A stretch of DNA of 64,000 nt. It comes from Bacteroidota bacterium. Lineage in GTDB: Bacteria; Bacteroidota; Bacteroidia; Chitinophagales; LD1. Below the pieces are notes generated by a model that was not told the DNA's origin, made no database searches, and was given only the letters and a program-made list of their open reading frames with translations. The stretch spans positions 1-64,000 of the forward strand of contig CANJZE010000016.1 in NCBI GenBank assembly GCA_947479455.1, read 5' to 3'. The position numbers and the translations under genes are program-made. This document shows positions 42,341-51,962 of this stretch, in pieces (position 1 is the first letter of the stretch; the number at the start of each line of letters is the position of its first letter).

Positions 42341-43159
42341 ATGATTTACACAGCCGACCAAACACTTCAACTCAAGCAACATAAGTTTGCCCATTTATTA
42401 GTGGAAGAAAAAAATCATCTGTTCACGCTTACCCTTAACCGACCTGAGAAAAAGAACGCATTGAATCCGGTTTTGTTTAAAGAGTTGGCTTATGCAATTA
42501 CTTACGCTCACCACACACGCGATGTTTGGGCGGTGGTGGTAGCAGCCAAGGGAGATGTGTTTTGCGCGGGTGCCGATCTGAAAGCATTCTCAGGAGCCTC
42601 AGAGGAAACCACCTCCACGGTTCCTGAACCTAATGGCGAAGTGGTGATTGGAAATATTTTTAACTCGTTGCACAAACCGTGCATTGCAAAAGTGCATGCG
42701 CCTGTTTATGCAGGCGGTTTTTTAATTGTTTGCGGTTGCACACATGTAGTGGCTTCATCAAACACTACTTTTAGTTTGCCCGAAGTAAAACGCGGACTTT
42801 ATCCTTTTCAGGTAATGCAGAGTTTATTGCAGATAATGCCGCCACGCACCGTTTTAGATTTATGCATTAGAGCAAAAACATTGACCGCAACAGATGCGGA
42901 AAAAATAGGATTGGTTAGCAAAGTGGTTGAGCAAAATAAATTGGATGAAGAAGTTCAATCGCTGGTTGATGAAATTTTTCAGTTCTCTCCATCGGCTATT
43001 CGTTTGGGCTTAGAAGCATTTGATAATTTGAAAAATATTCCAGTTGCCGATGCACATCAATACTTAAAGCAAATGTTGGGCGAGTGCATTCAAACTGAAG
43101 ATGCAGCCGAAGGCATGGCAGCATTTATTGAAAAAAGAAAACCGGTTTGGAAAGGGTAA
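42341..43159 (+). CDS. Enoyl-CoA hydratase/isomerase family protein
   Basis: 272 residues of the crotonase fold: FTLTLNRPEKKNALN, the oxyanion-hole FCAGADLKAF, and TFSLPEVKRGLYPFQ with the second catalytic Glu. The first catalytic Glu of hydratases (in GGGCEL) is replaced: the sequence is AGGFLIVCGCTH. A missing Glu fits isomerase, hydrolase or other crotonase chemistry better than simple hydration. The next genes (BKACE, SDR) also act on CoA or keto acids, suggesting a small catabolic set. Confidence 0.83.
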   Translation: MIYTADQTLQLKQHKFAHLLVEEKNHLFTLTLNRPEKKNALNPVLFKELAYAITYAHHTRDVWAVVVAAKGDVFCAGADLKAFSGASEETTSTVPEPNGEVVIGNIFNSLHKPCIAKVHAPVYAGGFLIVCGCTHVVASSNTTFSLPEVKRGLYPFQVMQSLLQIMPPRTVLDLCIRAKTLTATDAEKIGLVSKVVEQNKLDEEVQSLVDEIFQFSPSAIRLGLEAFDNLKNIPVADAHQYLKQMLGECIQTEDAAEGMAAFIEKRKPVWKG

Positions 43160-43305
43160 ATACCAATTAGCAAATGAGTCAATGAGCAAATAAGCAAATG
43201 GGAATACAAAATTCCTTACTGACTTAAAACGACTCTATTAAACATGAAAAACGAATTCTGCATTTATCTAAATACTCAATACTCACTACTTAATACTCTA
43301 AAACA

Positions 43306-44166
43306 ATGGCTAAGAAAATCGTAATTACTGCATCGCTCACAGGAGTTCTTGCAACGCGTGCACAATGTCCTTATATTCCTTACACACCAAAGGAAATTGC
43401 ACTCGAAGGCAAACGCGCTGTAGATGCAGGAGCAAGTATTCTGCACATTCATGCGCGTGAAAACAATGGCGGACCTGCTTACGATATTGAAACTTACAGA
43501 CAAATTGGTGAAGAAGTTCGATTGCTCTGTCCTGATGTGCTTATCAATTACAGCACAGGTGCAGTTGGTCTTTCGCGCGAAGCGCGGATACAGCACATCA
43601 CTGCTTTGAAACCCGATATGGCTGCGTTGAACATGGGTTCCATGAACTACGGAATTTATTCTCCTAAAACAAAATCGTTTTATCACGACTTCGTTTTTCA
43701 AAATCCTTTTTCTGATATCCAGTTTTACTTAGAGAAGATGAAAGAGGCAGGAACCATTCCTGAAATGGAAGTGTTTGACAACGGGCATATTAATAACGCG
43801 AACCCGTTGATTGATATGGGGCTTTTGCAAAAACCTTATGTGTTCAGTTTTGTAATGGGCGTGTTGGGGGGCATTCCGATTTCTACAAAAAATCTTTTGC
43901 ATCAGGCGGCAAGTGTACCCGAAGGTTCTATGTGGCAGGTGATTGGCATAGGCAGAAAGCAATGGCAGGCTATTGCGGCTGCAATTACCATTGACGGAAA
44001 TGTTCGCGCGGGACTGGAAGATAATTTCTATTTACCTGAAGGCGAAATGGCGAAGAGCAACGGAGAGTTGATTGAAGCGGCAGCTAAATTAGTTCGAATG
44101 ATGGGAAGAGAAGTGGCGAGTATTGCAGAAACAAGAGCACTGTTGAACAAACCATTATCTAATTAA
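43306..44166 (+). CDS. 3-keto-5-aminohexanoate cleavage family protein (BKACE)
   Basis: 286-residue Zn-dependent TIM barrel. Metal ligands are in SILHIHARENNG (two His), with EMEVFDNGHINNAN later. LINYSTGAVGLSREAR is the family motif. BKACE enzymes condense a beta-keto acid with acetyl-CoA to give a CoA ester and acetoacetate; the founding member acts in lysine fermentation. Substrate specificity varies widely and cannot be told here. It lies between a crotonase and an enoyl-CoA reductase-like SDR. Confidence 0.87.
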   Translation: MAKKIVITASLTGVLATRAQCPYIPYTPKEIALEGKRAVDAGASILHIHARENNGGPAYDIETYRQIGEEVRLLCPDVLINYSTGAVGLSREARIQHITALKPDMAALNMGSMNYGIYSPKTKSFYHDFVFQNPFSDIQFYLEKMKEAGTIPEMEVFDNGHINNANPLIDMGLLQKPYVFSFVMGVLGGIPISTKNLLHQAASVPEGSMWQVIGIGRKQWQAIAAAITIDGNVRAGLEDNFYLPEGEMAKSNGELIEAAAKLVRMMGREVASIAETRALLNKPLSN

Positions 44167-44176
44167 AATCAAAATC

Positions 44177-44247
44177 ACCACTAAGAACATTAAGGGCATT
44201 AAGAATAAACAGAAATAATTCTTTGTGTTCTTAATGTCCTTAGTGGT
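44177..44247. repeat. Inverted repeat between BKACE and SDR genes
   Basis: CCACTAAGAACATTAAGGGC on the left is complementary, with a few mismatches, to GTTCTTAATGTCCTTAGTGG on the right. It can form a hairpin with stems of nearly 30 bp just before the SDR gene. The tail is not T-rich, so it is more like a dispersed repeat than a terminator. Confidence 0.7.
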
Positions 44248-44261
44248 TTAAAATTTCACTC

Positions 44262-45032
44262 ATGTTTCAAAAAGATTTATTCAAAGATAAAGTTGCGTTA
44301 GTTACTGGTGGCGGAAGCGGAATTGGTTTTGCCATTGCAACTCAATTGCTTCAACTAGGTGCCATGGTTATTATTTCTTCACGCAAAGAAGAAAGATTGA
44401 AAGCTGCAGTAGAAAAACTTTCAGCTTTCGGAACTTGTCGTTACGCTATTTGCGATACGCGTGAAATTGAACAGGTAGAAGCGTTAGCAAAAAACATTGC
44501 CGACCTCGAAGGCAAACTGGATATTCTCATCAATAACGCAGGTGGACAGTTTCCTTCACTTGCCGAAGATATTTCTATTAAAGGTTGGAATGCCGTTATC
44601 AATAATAATCTGAACGGCACCTGGTATATGACTCAAACAATGGCGAAGAATTTTTTCTTTAAACAAAAAGAAGGAAGCATCATCAACATTATAGCAAATA
44701 TCTATCGCGGATTTCCTTCGATGGCGCACACCGGTGCAGCACGTGCGGGAGTAGAAAATTTAACCATGAGCCTTGCCGTAGAATGGAGCAAGCATAATAT
44801 TCAAGTTAACGCAGTTGCTCCCGGCATTATCAAAAGCACAGGGCTCGACCAATATCCTCAGGAATTTTTAAAAGGTATTGAAGAATCAATTCCCGCTAAA
44901 CGTTTAGGAACAATTGATGAAGTGGCTTACCTCACGCTGTTTCTTTGTAGCCCTATGGCGCGTTTCATTACAGGTGAAACTGTTTATGTAGATGGCGGAC
45001 AACGCCTTTGGGGAGACTTATTTAAGATGTAA
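44262..45032 (+). CDS. SDR oxidoreductase like trans-2-enoyl-CoA reductase (PECR)
   Basis: 256 residues. The NADP-binding motif is ALVTGGGSGIGFAI, then LINNAGGQFPS. The usual YxxxK active-site motif is absent; instead HTGAARAGVENLTMSLAVEW is present, which closely matches peroxisomal trans-2-enoyl-CoA reductase and its bacterial relatives. It ends IPAKRLGTIDEV and FITGETVYVDGGQRL. It probably reduces 2-enoyl- or dienoyl-CoA with NADPH. The placement after a crotonase and a BKACE supports acyl-CoA metabolism. Confidence 0.83.
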   Translation: MFQKDLFKDKVALVTGGGSGIGFAIATQLLQLGAMVIISSRKEERLKAAVEKLSAFGTCRYAICDTREIEQVEALAKNIADLEGKLDILINNAGGQFPSLAEDISIKGWNAVINNNLNGTWYMTQTMAKNFFFKQKEGSIINIIANIYRGFPSMAHTGAARAGVENLTMSLAVEWSKHNIQVNAVAPGIIKSTGLDQYPQEFLKGIEESIPAKRLGTIDEVAYLTLFLCSPMARFITGETVYVDGGQRLWGDLFKM

Positions 45033-45944
45033 TTACCAGCCTTTCTGCGTAAACACTTTCCAGATATAATATTTCAACGCTTCAATTTTTGTCGGCTTTT
45101 TGTAAAGCGATGCCTTTGTTATTTCAGGAAAATATTTGGTGAGCGAACTCATGTAGCTATTGAAATATTCATTCAACAACAAATCATTCCCTTTAAGTAT
45201 TTCACGAATAGTTGTGTAGTTGAAATGAATAAACACCACAGGAAATTTCCCGTTGATTAAAACTTCACCATCAATCTTTTCGCGCACGCATACATAACGA
45301 TTCCACTCTGCCACATTGCATCCCTGATGACGAATAACCAGCGCATCTTCGCGCATTACAGGAATGAGGTCAAGATATTTTTGGTCGTCAAAAGTTCCTC
45401 TGAACGGATTTTTTTCACAGCGGTACAAACAACATTCAGCCCACCATTGCAAAGTATCAAGCGCAGTTTTATTAGCACCAACAAAGCCTGCGTTATAAAG
45501 TCCAACACGATAGTTTGCCTCTAACATATTCTGGCTGTGGTCGGGTGTACGTTCGTAATTGTGAGGGGTTAATGCAAAAGAATATTCATCGAGATAGTCG
45601 AACAGAAACTGGTACTCGTTGCAGAAAAAAATATCGTTATCTAGATAAATCAGTTTATCAATTTCAGGTTTAGAAAGCAGGTGTTTCATGAAAGCGGGCT
45701 TCATGCTCCAGCGTAATTTATCGCGCTGCGTTCTGTATTTAGAAATAATGTTTTGAGCAACTTGTTCTGCATTTACATCTTTCAAAAAATAAATTTTTGC
45801 CTCTGGAAAAGGTGAAGCGGGAAAGGAATCATCAACCACCAACACATGCAGTGAAATATTTTCATCATAAGCCAAAAGCGATTCGCAAAGTGCAAACGCT
45901 TTGTAAGCGTGGTCGGTAGTAGTAATCGTGCAAAAGTGATTCAT
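45033..45944 (-). CDS. Glycosyltransferase, nucleotide-diphospho-sugar transferase type
   Basis: 303 residues, GT-A fold. The N-terminus MNHFCTITTTDHAYKAFALC is followed by RDKLRWSMKPAFMKHLL and the metal-binding DxD in YLDNDIFFCN. VGLYNAGFVGANK and DDQKYLDLI are further GT8-like features. It is the last gene of a six-gene minus-strand run with two GT2 enzymes, a UDP-sugar dehydrogenase, a GT-C-like membrane protein and an SGNH hydrolase. Donor sugar unknown. Confidence 0.78.
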   Translation of the reverse strand: MNHFCTITTTDHAYKAFALCESLLAYDENISLHVLVVDDSFPASPFPEAKIYFLKDVNAEQVAQNIISKYRTQRDKLRWSMKPAFMKHLLSKPEIDKLIYLDNDIFFCNEYQFLFDYLDEYSFALTPHNYERTPDHSQNMLEANYRVGLYNAGFVGANKTALDTLQWWAECCLYRCEKNPFRGTFDDQKYLDLIPVMREDALVIRHQGCNVAEWNRYVCVREKIDGEVLINGKFPVVFIHFNYTTIREILKGNDLLLNEYFNSYMSSLTKYFPEITKASLYKKPTKIEALKYYIWKVFTQKGW

Positions 45945-45945
45945 G

Positions 45946-48753
45946 CTATTGAGTTGCCTTTTGAGATTGTAGTTTTTGATAATCAGGAAATACCCGTGGG
46001 TTGTTTGGACTAACCGCTAAAACTTTTTCGTAATAATAAATAGCACTGTCAACTAGATTCAAGTATTGATACGTTTTAGCAATGTTAATCATTGGTTCAA
46101 CTTCATTTGGGTTAGCAACTAATGCTCGATGATTTGTTTCGATGGATTTGTCAAACTGCTTTAAACTATAATACGCATAACTCAAATTGGCATACACTTT
46201 CATGTCGTTGCGATACATTTTTACATATCGTTCGTAATAGTAAATCGCTTCTTCCACCTTTCCTTTGTTGTGCAACATTACTCCCATACTAAAACACGGC
46301 AAGGCAAAGTTTGTATCAATTTTCATTGCTGATTGATACTGCGCAAACGCTTCCTCTTTTTGCCCGAGCCCTTCATACACTTTTCCTAAATCATAAGCAG
46401 GATTAAGGTAGTTTGGGTAAACCTCCAATGCTTTTTTAAAATGCACAGCAGCTTCTTCAAGCAATTGTTTGCGCTGCAACTGGTCAGCATCTTTCGATTG
46501 CATGAAGGCATATAAGCCCAATAAATTTTGTGCTTGTGCAGAATTTTCAACGGCAGAAATATCGTGACGGAACAAAGTGAGGTGGTCCTTCCAATCAGCA
46601 TTTCTTGAAACAACAATCACGAAATAGAAAAGCAACAGAGTAATAATGGAATAGCGCAATCCCGATGAAAGCGAAGTCCATGAGACTTGTTTCTGAGCAG
46701 ACGAAAAATCAGTTTTGAAAATTTTGAGCAAGAGCGAAGCAACAACAAATGCAAAACCAAGTGATGGAATAAAAAGAAAACGGTCAGCCATCATTCCGGG
46801 AACAGGCATTACAATATTGGTATAAGCCGAAATACAAAAGACAAAAAACAAAATTCCGAAAGCGGTGACGCTGTTGTTCTTCATTAGAAAAACTGAAAGC
46901 AGAAACAAACTGAAGTAAAGAAGGATTCCAATTATGGAAGTAATATCAGTAACGGAATGCGCTGTGATATAACTGTAACCATAGTAGAACGACATTGGAT
47001 ACGGAACCAAAATCAATTTGAAATATTTCAGCAGTATATCGGCTGCTGTTCCTAACTGAATAGTGAACGGCTCCGTTTTACCGACAGGATTTTCAATAAA
47101 GATTAGCGGACGATTTACATTTTCTGGATTAATGCTCACCGGATTTTTCCAGTCGAGCTTAGTAAGTGTGTTTTTGATTTCGACAGGATTGCCCGGCAAT
47201 TGAATTTGGTCCCATGAAAGTGCGAGACCGATAAACAGAAATAAATAAATAGTGATTAAACTTTTTCTGATTTCTACTTTTTTGAAATGCAGAAACCAAA
47301 CAATCGCACTCATTGGCAGAAACAGCAAAAGGAAATTTACATCGCTATGTTTATGAGCAAAGAATTTAAAAGCAACCAACAGAGAAGACGCAATCAAAAT
47401 TCCAATGCTTACAAATTTCAATAAACGAACCTGCTGAAAATAGAAGCCTGCATAAAGCAGTAAAATAATAATGAAACGGAAATCGTGTTGAACAAAAAGG
47501 AGCGCGCAAACACCAAGTGCAAGCACCGCTGAAAGAAATTTCAGGATTCCTTTTGAATTGAAAAAAATCAACACAACGAGAGTCAGTAAAGCGTAGAGTA
47601 AAAATTTATCTGTCAAGCCTCCAATCACTGCTATTGAAATAATAATTGAAGAAAGTGAAAGCAACACGATAGTTTTACCTTCTGCGTTAGCAAAGTAGAA
47701 AAGAGCACACAATAAAACTACGGCAGCATATAATACAGCAAGATGATGAAAGAACAATCCGTAAAAGCCAAGCGAAGTAATTGCGATAGCGGGAAGTAGA
47801 TAGAACAAGAAGAAGTTCAACTTTAAAAATCCTTTCGATTCTGCAATCCATTGCGCATTTGTGTTTGCAACTACTGCATCTGTTTTAAAAGCAGATTTTA
47901 CTTTTTGATTAAAATCAGAGATAAAATTCTTGAATCCTTGTGCGCTGAAAAAATTATTCATCAGCAAAAACATAAACGATACAAACACAAAAGCCGCAGC
48001 AATAATTTTCAGTTTGCCCAAAATGTTGGGAATGTTCATTACAGGAAATGCAACTACTGCTAATACAAAGAACAACAACATCGCCTGACTGAATTTGATT
48101 TTACGAAACACAATAAGCAGAACCGGAATGAAAACGATAAACACGTTTGTTGTTTGTTTTGAAAGCAGAGAAGCAACAAATGCGATGGGCAATAACAAGA
48201 GATAAAACCACTTTTTAGAATCAATAAACCGCAAGGCACTCAACAAAGCAAGCAGCGCAAAATCTACAGCAAAAATCTCATCGCGGTTTTTAATACTCAC
48301 CACAATTTCAGTATGAATAGGATGCGCAACAAAAATGATGGTGATTAAAAACGGAAGAATAATAGAATAGCTATTCAGCAACAACGTTAAGACATAAAAA
48401 AGCAAAACACAGAGCAACGAATACAGCAGCACATTAATGAAGTGGCTGATGTGAGGATTTTCGCCAAACAGTGAATGCTCCAACGCAAACGAGATCAAAA
48501 CAACAGGACGATATTCATACGAGTAACCGCTCTTGTCCTTGTAATACGGCTCATTTAAAATAGAAGGAATAGCACTGATGCCGCCTTTGGTAAGCCGGTG
48601 ATTTTTGGTTACAAGTTCATCATCGAGATTGTAATTATTGAAAATAGAATTGGCGTAAATCAAAAAGCTAAAAACAAAAACCACCGCGTAAAGAATACGC
48701 GATTGGTTGTTTGCAGTTGCCGGTTTTTTGTTCTGTGGTTTCTCTTTTGCCAT
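45946..48753 (-). CDS. Multi-pass membrane protein with TPRs, TMTC/GT-C like
   Basis: About 935 residues. The start is the ATG at 48753 (MAKEKPQNKK); the frame opens two codons earlier at a TTG that overlaps the previous stop. Residues 20-700 contain about 18 hydrophobic segments. NNYNLDDELVTKNHRL after helix 1 contains the acidic pair of GT-C/TMTC enzymes; HPIHTEIVVSIKNRDEIF is a shared motif of TPR-PMT proteins. Residues 715-930 are five to six TPRs. Probably an O-glycosyltransferase acting at the membrane on proteins or glycans. Confidence 0.75.
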   Translation of the reverse strand: MAKEKPQNKKPATANNQSRILYAVVFVFSFLIYANSIFNNYNLDDELVTKNHRLTKGGISAIPSILNEPYYKDKSGYSYEYRPVVLISFALEHSLFGENPHISHFINVLLYSLLCVLLFYVLTLLLNSYSIILPFLITIIFVAHPIHTEIVVSIKNRDEIFAVDFALLALLSALRFIDSKKWFYLLLLPIAFVASLLSKQTTNVFIVFIPVLLIVFRKIKFSQAMLLFFVLAVVAFPVMNIPNILGKLKIIAAAFVFVSFMFLLMNNFFSAQGFKNFISDFNQKVKSAFKTDAVVANTNAQWIAESKGFLKLNFFLFYLLPAIAITSLGFYGLFFHHLAVLYAAVVLLCALFYFANAEGKTIVLLSLSSIIISIAVIGGLTDKFLLYALLTLVVLIFFNSKGILKFLSAVLALGVCALLFVQHDFRFIIILLLYAGFYFQQVRLLKFVSIGILIASSLLVAFKFFAHKHSDVNFLLLFLPMSAIVWFLHFKKVEIRKSLITIYLFLFIGLALSWDQIQLPGNPVEIKNTLTKLDWKNPVSINPENVNRPLIFIENPVGKTEPFTIQLGTAADILLKYFKLILVPYPMSFYYGYSYITAHSVTDITSIIGILLYFSLFLLSVFLMKNNSVTAFGILFFVFCISAYTNIVMPVPGMMADRFLFIPSLGFAFVVASLLLKIFKTDFSSAQKQVSWTSLSSGLRYSIITLLLFYFVIVVSRNADWKDHLTLFRHDISAVENSAQAQNLLGLYAFMQSKDADQLQRKQLLEEAAVHFKKALEVYPNYLNPAYDLGKVYEGLGQKEEAFAQYQSAMKIDTNFALPCFSMGVMLHNKGKVEEAIYYYERYVKMYRNDMKVYANLSYAYYSLKQFDKSIETNHRALVANPNEVEPMINIAKTYQYLNLVDSAIYYYEKVLAVSPNNPRVFPDYQKLQSQKATQ

Positions 48754-48755
48754 TT

Positions 48756-49859
48756 TCAACGTTCAACAAAAGTGAACAAATGAGGGTGAAGTGCGCGCAC
48801 TTCATCAATTACCTTTTTCGAATCGTGAATCACCACTTGTCGCCCTGCTTTAGCCAACTTAACAGCGAGTAAAAGCTTTTGTGATTCATCGATGTAAACC
48901 GTTCCTTCTTTATAAGCCACACCATCGAAAATAATTTTTTCATCAACGGAATTCTCTTTCAGCATAGTGTTTAACTGAAATTCCAAATGCTGTTGATTGA
49001 CTTTGTCGGTGGCTTCGCTAATTGGCAAATCGGCATTTACATTTTCAGCAAATTTTTTAAGCGCACGATTATCGCGCGGAAAGCAAGGACCACCGAAACC
49101 AAATCCGTATTGAAGAAACTGATTTCCAATTCTTGCATCACTTCCTATAGCGTGAAGAATTTTTTCTGCATCTGCTCCGCTCCTATTGGCTAAATCGCCA
49201 ATAGAATTGGCGAAAGAAATTTTTGTGGTGAGAAAACAGTTGGTCGCTAGCTTCGCAATTTCTGCACTCAACCTATTCATTCGGCAAACAACAGGATTAG
49301 TAACCGCAATTGATTTCAGAATTTTCTCAATCGCATTTCCCGCATCTGTATCGCTTTCTCCAATTAAAATTTGAGATGGGTTTTGTTGGTTATGAATAAT
49401 AGAACCCTGCGCAATAAATTCAGGATTGTAACTAACCGAGTAGTTATACGCTTCCATTTTTGTTGCAAGCGTATCGCAATAACCCGGCATAGTAGTGCAA
49501 CCAACTACCAAAAGTTTTTTGTGTTCAACTTTTCCTGCTCGAATAATTTCATCGGTCACTCTTTCAATTTGCGAATGGTCGTAACTGCCATCTGCTTGCG
49601 AAGGAGTTGCCACCATAATGAAAATTGTTTGCGCGGTGCTTTGCAAAATTTCAATTAACGAATTAGTAGCCTTGAAACTTTTACTCTCTGTCAAATACTC
49701 ATTCACCTGCGGTTCATAGGAGAAAAAAGATTTTTCATTCAGTGCGTATACATACGCATCACTCATATCAGCACCTAACACAGCATAACCCGTCCGCTCT
49801 AAATTAAGAGCGAAACACAAGCCCAGCTTGCCAATTCCTATAATGCCTATGGTTTCCAA
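48756..49859 (-). CDS. UDP-glucose/GDP-mannose dehydrogenase family protein
   Basis: 367 residues. NAD-binding IGIIGIGKLGLCFALNLE, then VATPSQADGSYDHSQ, YNPEFIAQGSII, and the catalytic Cys in GFGGPCFPRDN (about residue 257). The C-terminal domain (FDGVAYKEGTVYIDESQKL) is shorter than in most members (about 430). It oxidises an NDP-hexose to the uronic acid in two steps. Within a glycosyltransferase operon it points to uronic-acid residues in a surface glycan. Confidence 0.85.
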   Translation of the reverse strand: METIGIIGIGKLGLCFALNLERTGYAVLGADMSDAYVYALNEKSFFSYEPQVNEYLTESKSFKATNSLIEILQSTAQTIFIMVATPSQADGSYDHSQIERVTDEIIRAGKVEHKKLLVVGCTTMPGYCDTLATKMEAYNYSVSYNPEFIAQGSIIHNQQNPSQILIGESDTDAGNAIEKILKSIAVTNPVVCRMNRLSAEIAKLATNCFLTTKISFANSIGDLANRSGADAEKILHAIGSDARIGNQFLQYGFGFGGPCFPRDNRALKKFAENVNADLPISEATDKVNQQHLEFQLNTMLKENSVDEKIIFDGVAYKEGTVYIDESQKLLLAVKLAKAGRQVVIHDSKKVIDEVRALHPHLFTFVER

Positions 49860-49868
49860 ATTCTGTTT

Positions 49869-50909
49869 TTATGCTGCGTTAAATTCGTGCTCTTCAAATT
49901 TTGTATCTACAAAACCCCAATTGGGTTTGTTCAAATTGTATTTCGTTTTTCCTTCCTTCAACATCTGCAAAGTTGCCTTCACCACCAGCCACCAATCAAG
50001 CGAAGGTTTACGCGCCATGAAGTTCAACATCTTAATGGCATCGTCAATACTTTCCCATCCTTCCTCGTGGTAAATGTGGTAAACACATTCCTTGTAATTA
50101 AAAATCTGTTGCTTCATTCCCTGCAAATGCGCTGCGTAAAGCGCAATCGTATCCACATGAATCGAATACAAATCCAACTCAGGATAGCCATCAATTTTTA
50201 ACCAAGCTATGTTACTCATCAAGGTAAAATCTCCGCATGCTACCGTGTCCAACATCGCCAATTCGTAAAAATTTCCGAGACGAATCTTGTCGTACCATCC
50301 CCAAAAATAATCCAATGCCTTCATCGGGTAATTGAAGTTGTAAAAAAAATCGGGCACACCGCGAACGTGTTTGAGCGTTTCATTTTTACCGATGCGTTTT
50401 ATCACATGATTCTTCGCAAATGAAATTTGTTCGTCAAATTTTTCGAAGACAAGTAAACCGGCTTCGGCATCTAAACGATTGGTGCGATAAAAAACATTTT
50501 CTTTAAAATCTTTTTTGTTCAACCGTTCCATACATTCATCGGCAAACAGAATATCAATATTCGTACACAGAATAAATTTTCCGCGCGCTCTGCGTATGCC
50601 TACGTTCTTCGCAATCATTTGAAAAAGCGGAATTGATTTGCCTGTAAAATACTGCTTGTGAATTTCGTTCGGAACAGTGATGTAACGAATATTTAAGACA
50701 TCTTCCTTTGTTGGTTTGGGCAAAACATCTTTCAGCAAAGGTCTATCGGCCGGAGGATTCCATTCCACAATAATCAGTTCCGCATCTAAGGAAAACTTTC
50801 TGCTTTGATGAAGCAGTCCATTGACAAAAGCAGTCATGCGCTTCAACAAATCACCTCCGTGATTATCGTTTCGCGATGTAACTACAATGGATAAATACGG
50901 CTCTTTCAT
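49869..50909 (-). CDS. GT2-like glycosyltransferase
   Basis: 346 residues. It begins MKEPYLSIVVTSRNDNHGGD, the GT-A nucleotide-sugar site, followed by IGIRRARGKFILCTNIDILF-type sequence (IRRARGKFILCTNID) whose NID is the metal-binding DxD variant. It is a paralogue of the next gene upstream. The C-terminal part (FNYKECVYHIYHEEGWESI) is shared by both. Substrates unknown. Confidence 0.78.
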   Translation of the reverse strand: MKEPYLSIVVTSRNDNHGGDLLKRMTAFVNGLLHQSRKFSLDAELIIVEWNPPADRPLLKDVLPKPTKEDVLNIRYITVPNEIHKQYFTGKSIPLFQMIAKNVGIRRARGKFILCTNIDILFADECMERLNKKDFKENVFYRTNRLDAEAGLLVFEKFDEQISFAKNHVIKRIGKNETLKHVRGVPDFFYNFNYPMKALDYFWGWYDKIRLGNFYELAMLDTVACGDFTLMSNIAWLKIDGYPELDLYSIHVDTIALYAAHLQGMKQQIFNYKECVYHIYHEEGWESIDDAIKMLNFMARKPSLDWWLVVKATLQMLKEGKTKYNLNKPNWGFVDTKFEEHEFNAA

Positions 50910-50911
50910 TT

Positions 50912-51958
50912 CTATATTTCAGTTTCGGAAAGTTCAAAGTTGATAATTCCCCAGTCATCAGTGTTTGTGTTGAACGAACATTTTTGATTCATCATCACCG
51001 CACCGTTTTTAAGCAGGTGATGATACATCAGATTCATATCATGATTCTCTTTATCAAAATCAAATCTGCGCTCATGCTCCTGATGATAAACCAACCATGG
51101 AAGATTTTTTTGTTTCACTCCGCTCACTGCTGTCATTAATAAATGTAGCGAATCGGTATGCGTTGCAATCCATGTATCTTCAGGATAACCTCTTTCCTTC
51201 AACCAGCTTTCTTTATCCATCAGAAAAAAATCGCCCGATGCATTGCAGGCATATTGAAACGTAAACAATTCTTCGGAGTATGGAACACGAAAGATGCGGG
51301 TGATTTTTCGAAACGGATAAATGGAAGTGTAAAAAAATCTGCGAATGAAATTATAAGCCGTAAGCAAACGGAAAGTTGTGTGCAATTGAAAAGGCGGACG
51401 GAGCAGATACGTACCCCCGCGCATGAAAAATTTAAAAACGTTTTGCTGAATCTGATGAAGAAACTGTTTTGCATCACCTCCAAAAACTAATTTCTCTTTC
51501 GCACTAAAATCAACTCTCGTTGACCGATAAAAAACTCCTTCTTCTAAATTCTGCTTTGACATAAATTCGAAAATCTGCGGGTCGAAAACCACATCAGCAT
51601 TTGTGCACAGAATAAATTTTCCGTTTGCTCTTCGTATGCCTGCGTTCTTCGCAATGAATTCAAAAAACGGAACGGGCTTGCGCAATTCTTCTTCCACCAA
51701 CAGTTCATGAATTTCATTCGACACTTCAATAATGCGCGTTGAAATAAATTCTGTTCGCGCAGGAAATTTTATCATTTCCTCAATGGCTGCATTATCATCT
51801 ACAGGATTGTAATTCGCGAAAACAATTTCGGTTGGCAAACGAAAATGATTCACCCAATGATTTATCCAATCGAGTGTGTTTTGCAAGCGCTGATTGAAAT
51901 CGCCACCATAGTTGTCGTTTCGCCCGGCAATAACAATACTTAAATACGGCTTGTTCAA
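50912..51958 (-). CDS. GT2-like glycosyltransferase, paralogue
   Basis: About 348 residues. NKPYLSIVIAGRNDNYGGDF, IRRANGKFILCTNADVVFD and LVYHQEHERRFDFDK align with the downstream paralogue. I place the start at a TTG at 51958, which gives (M)NKPYLSIV, equivalent to MKEPYLSIV, and lies 4 bases after the SGNH stop. A further TTG at 51988 would overlap that gene by 26 bases. The pair probably adds two successive sugars to the same glycan. Confidence 0.75.
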   Translation of the reverse strand: MNKPYLSIVIAGRNDNYGGDFNQRLQNTLDWINHWVNHFRLPTEIVFANYNPVDDNAAIEEMIKFPARTEFISTRIIEVSNEIHELLVEEELRKPVPFFEFIAKNAGIRRANGKFILCTNADVVFDPQIFEFMSKQNLEEGVFYRSTRVDFSAKEKLVFGGDAKQFLHQIQQNVFKFFMRGGTYLLRPPFQLHTTFRLLTAYNFIRRFFYTSIYPFRKITRIFRVPYSEELFTFQYACNASGDFFLMDKESWLKERGYPEDTWIATHTDSLHLLMTAVSGVKQKNLPWLVYHQEHERRFDFDKENHDMNLMYHHLLKNGAVMMNQKCSFNTNTDDWGIINFELSETEI

Positions 51959-51962
51959 TTTG

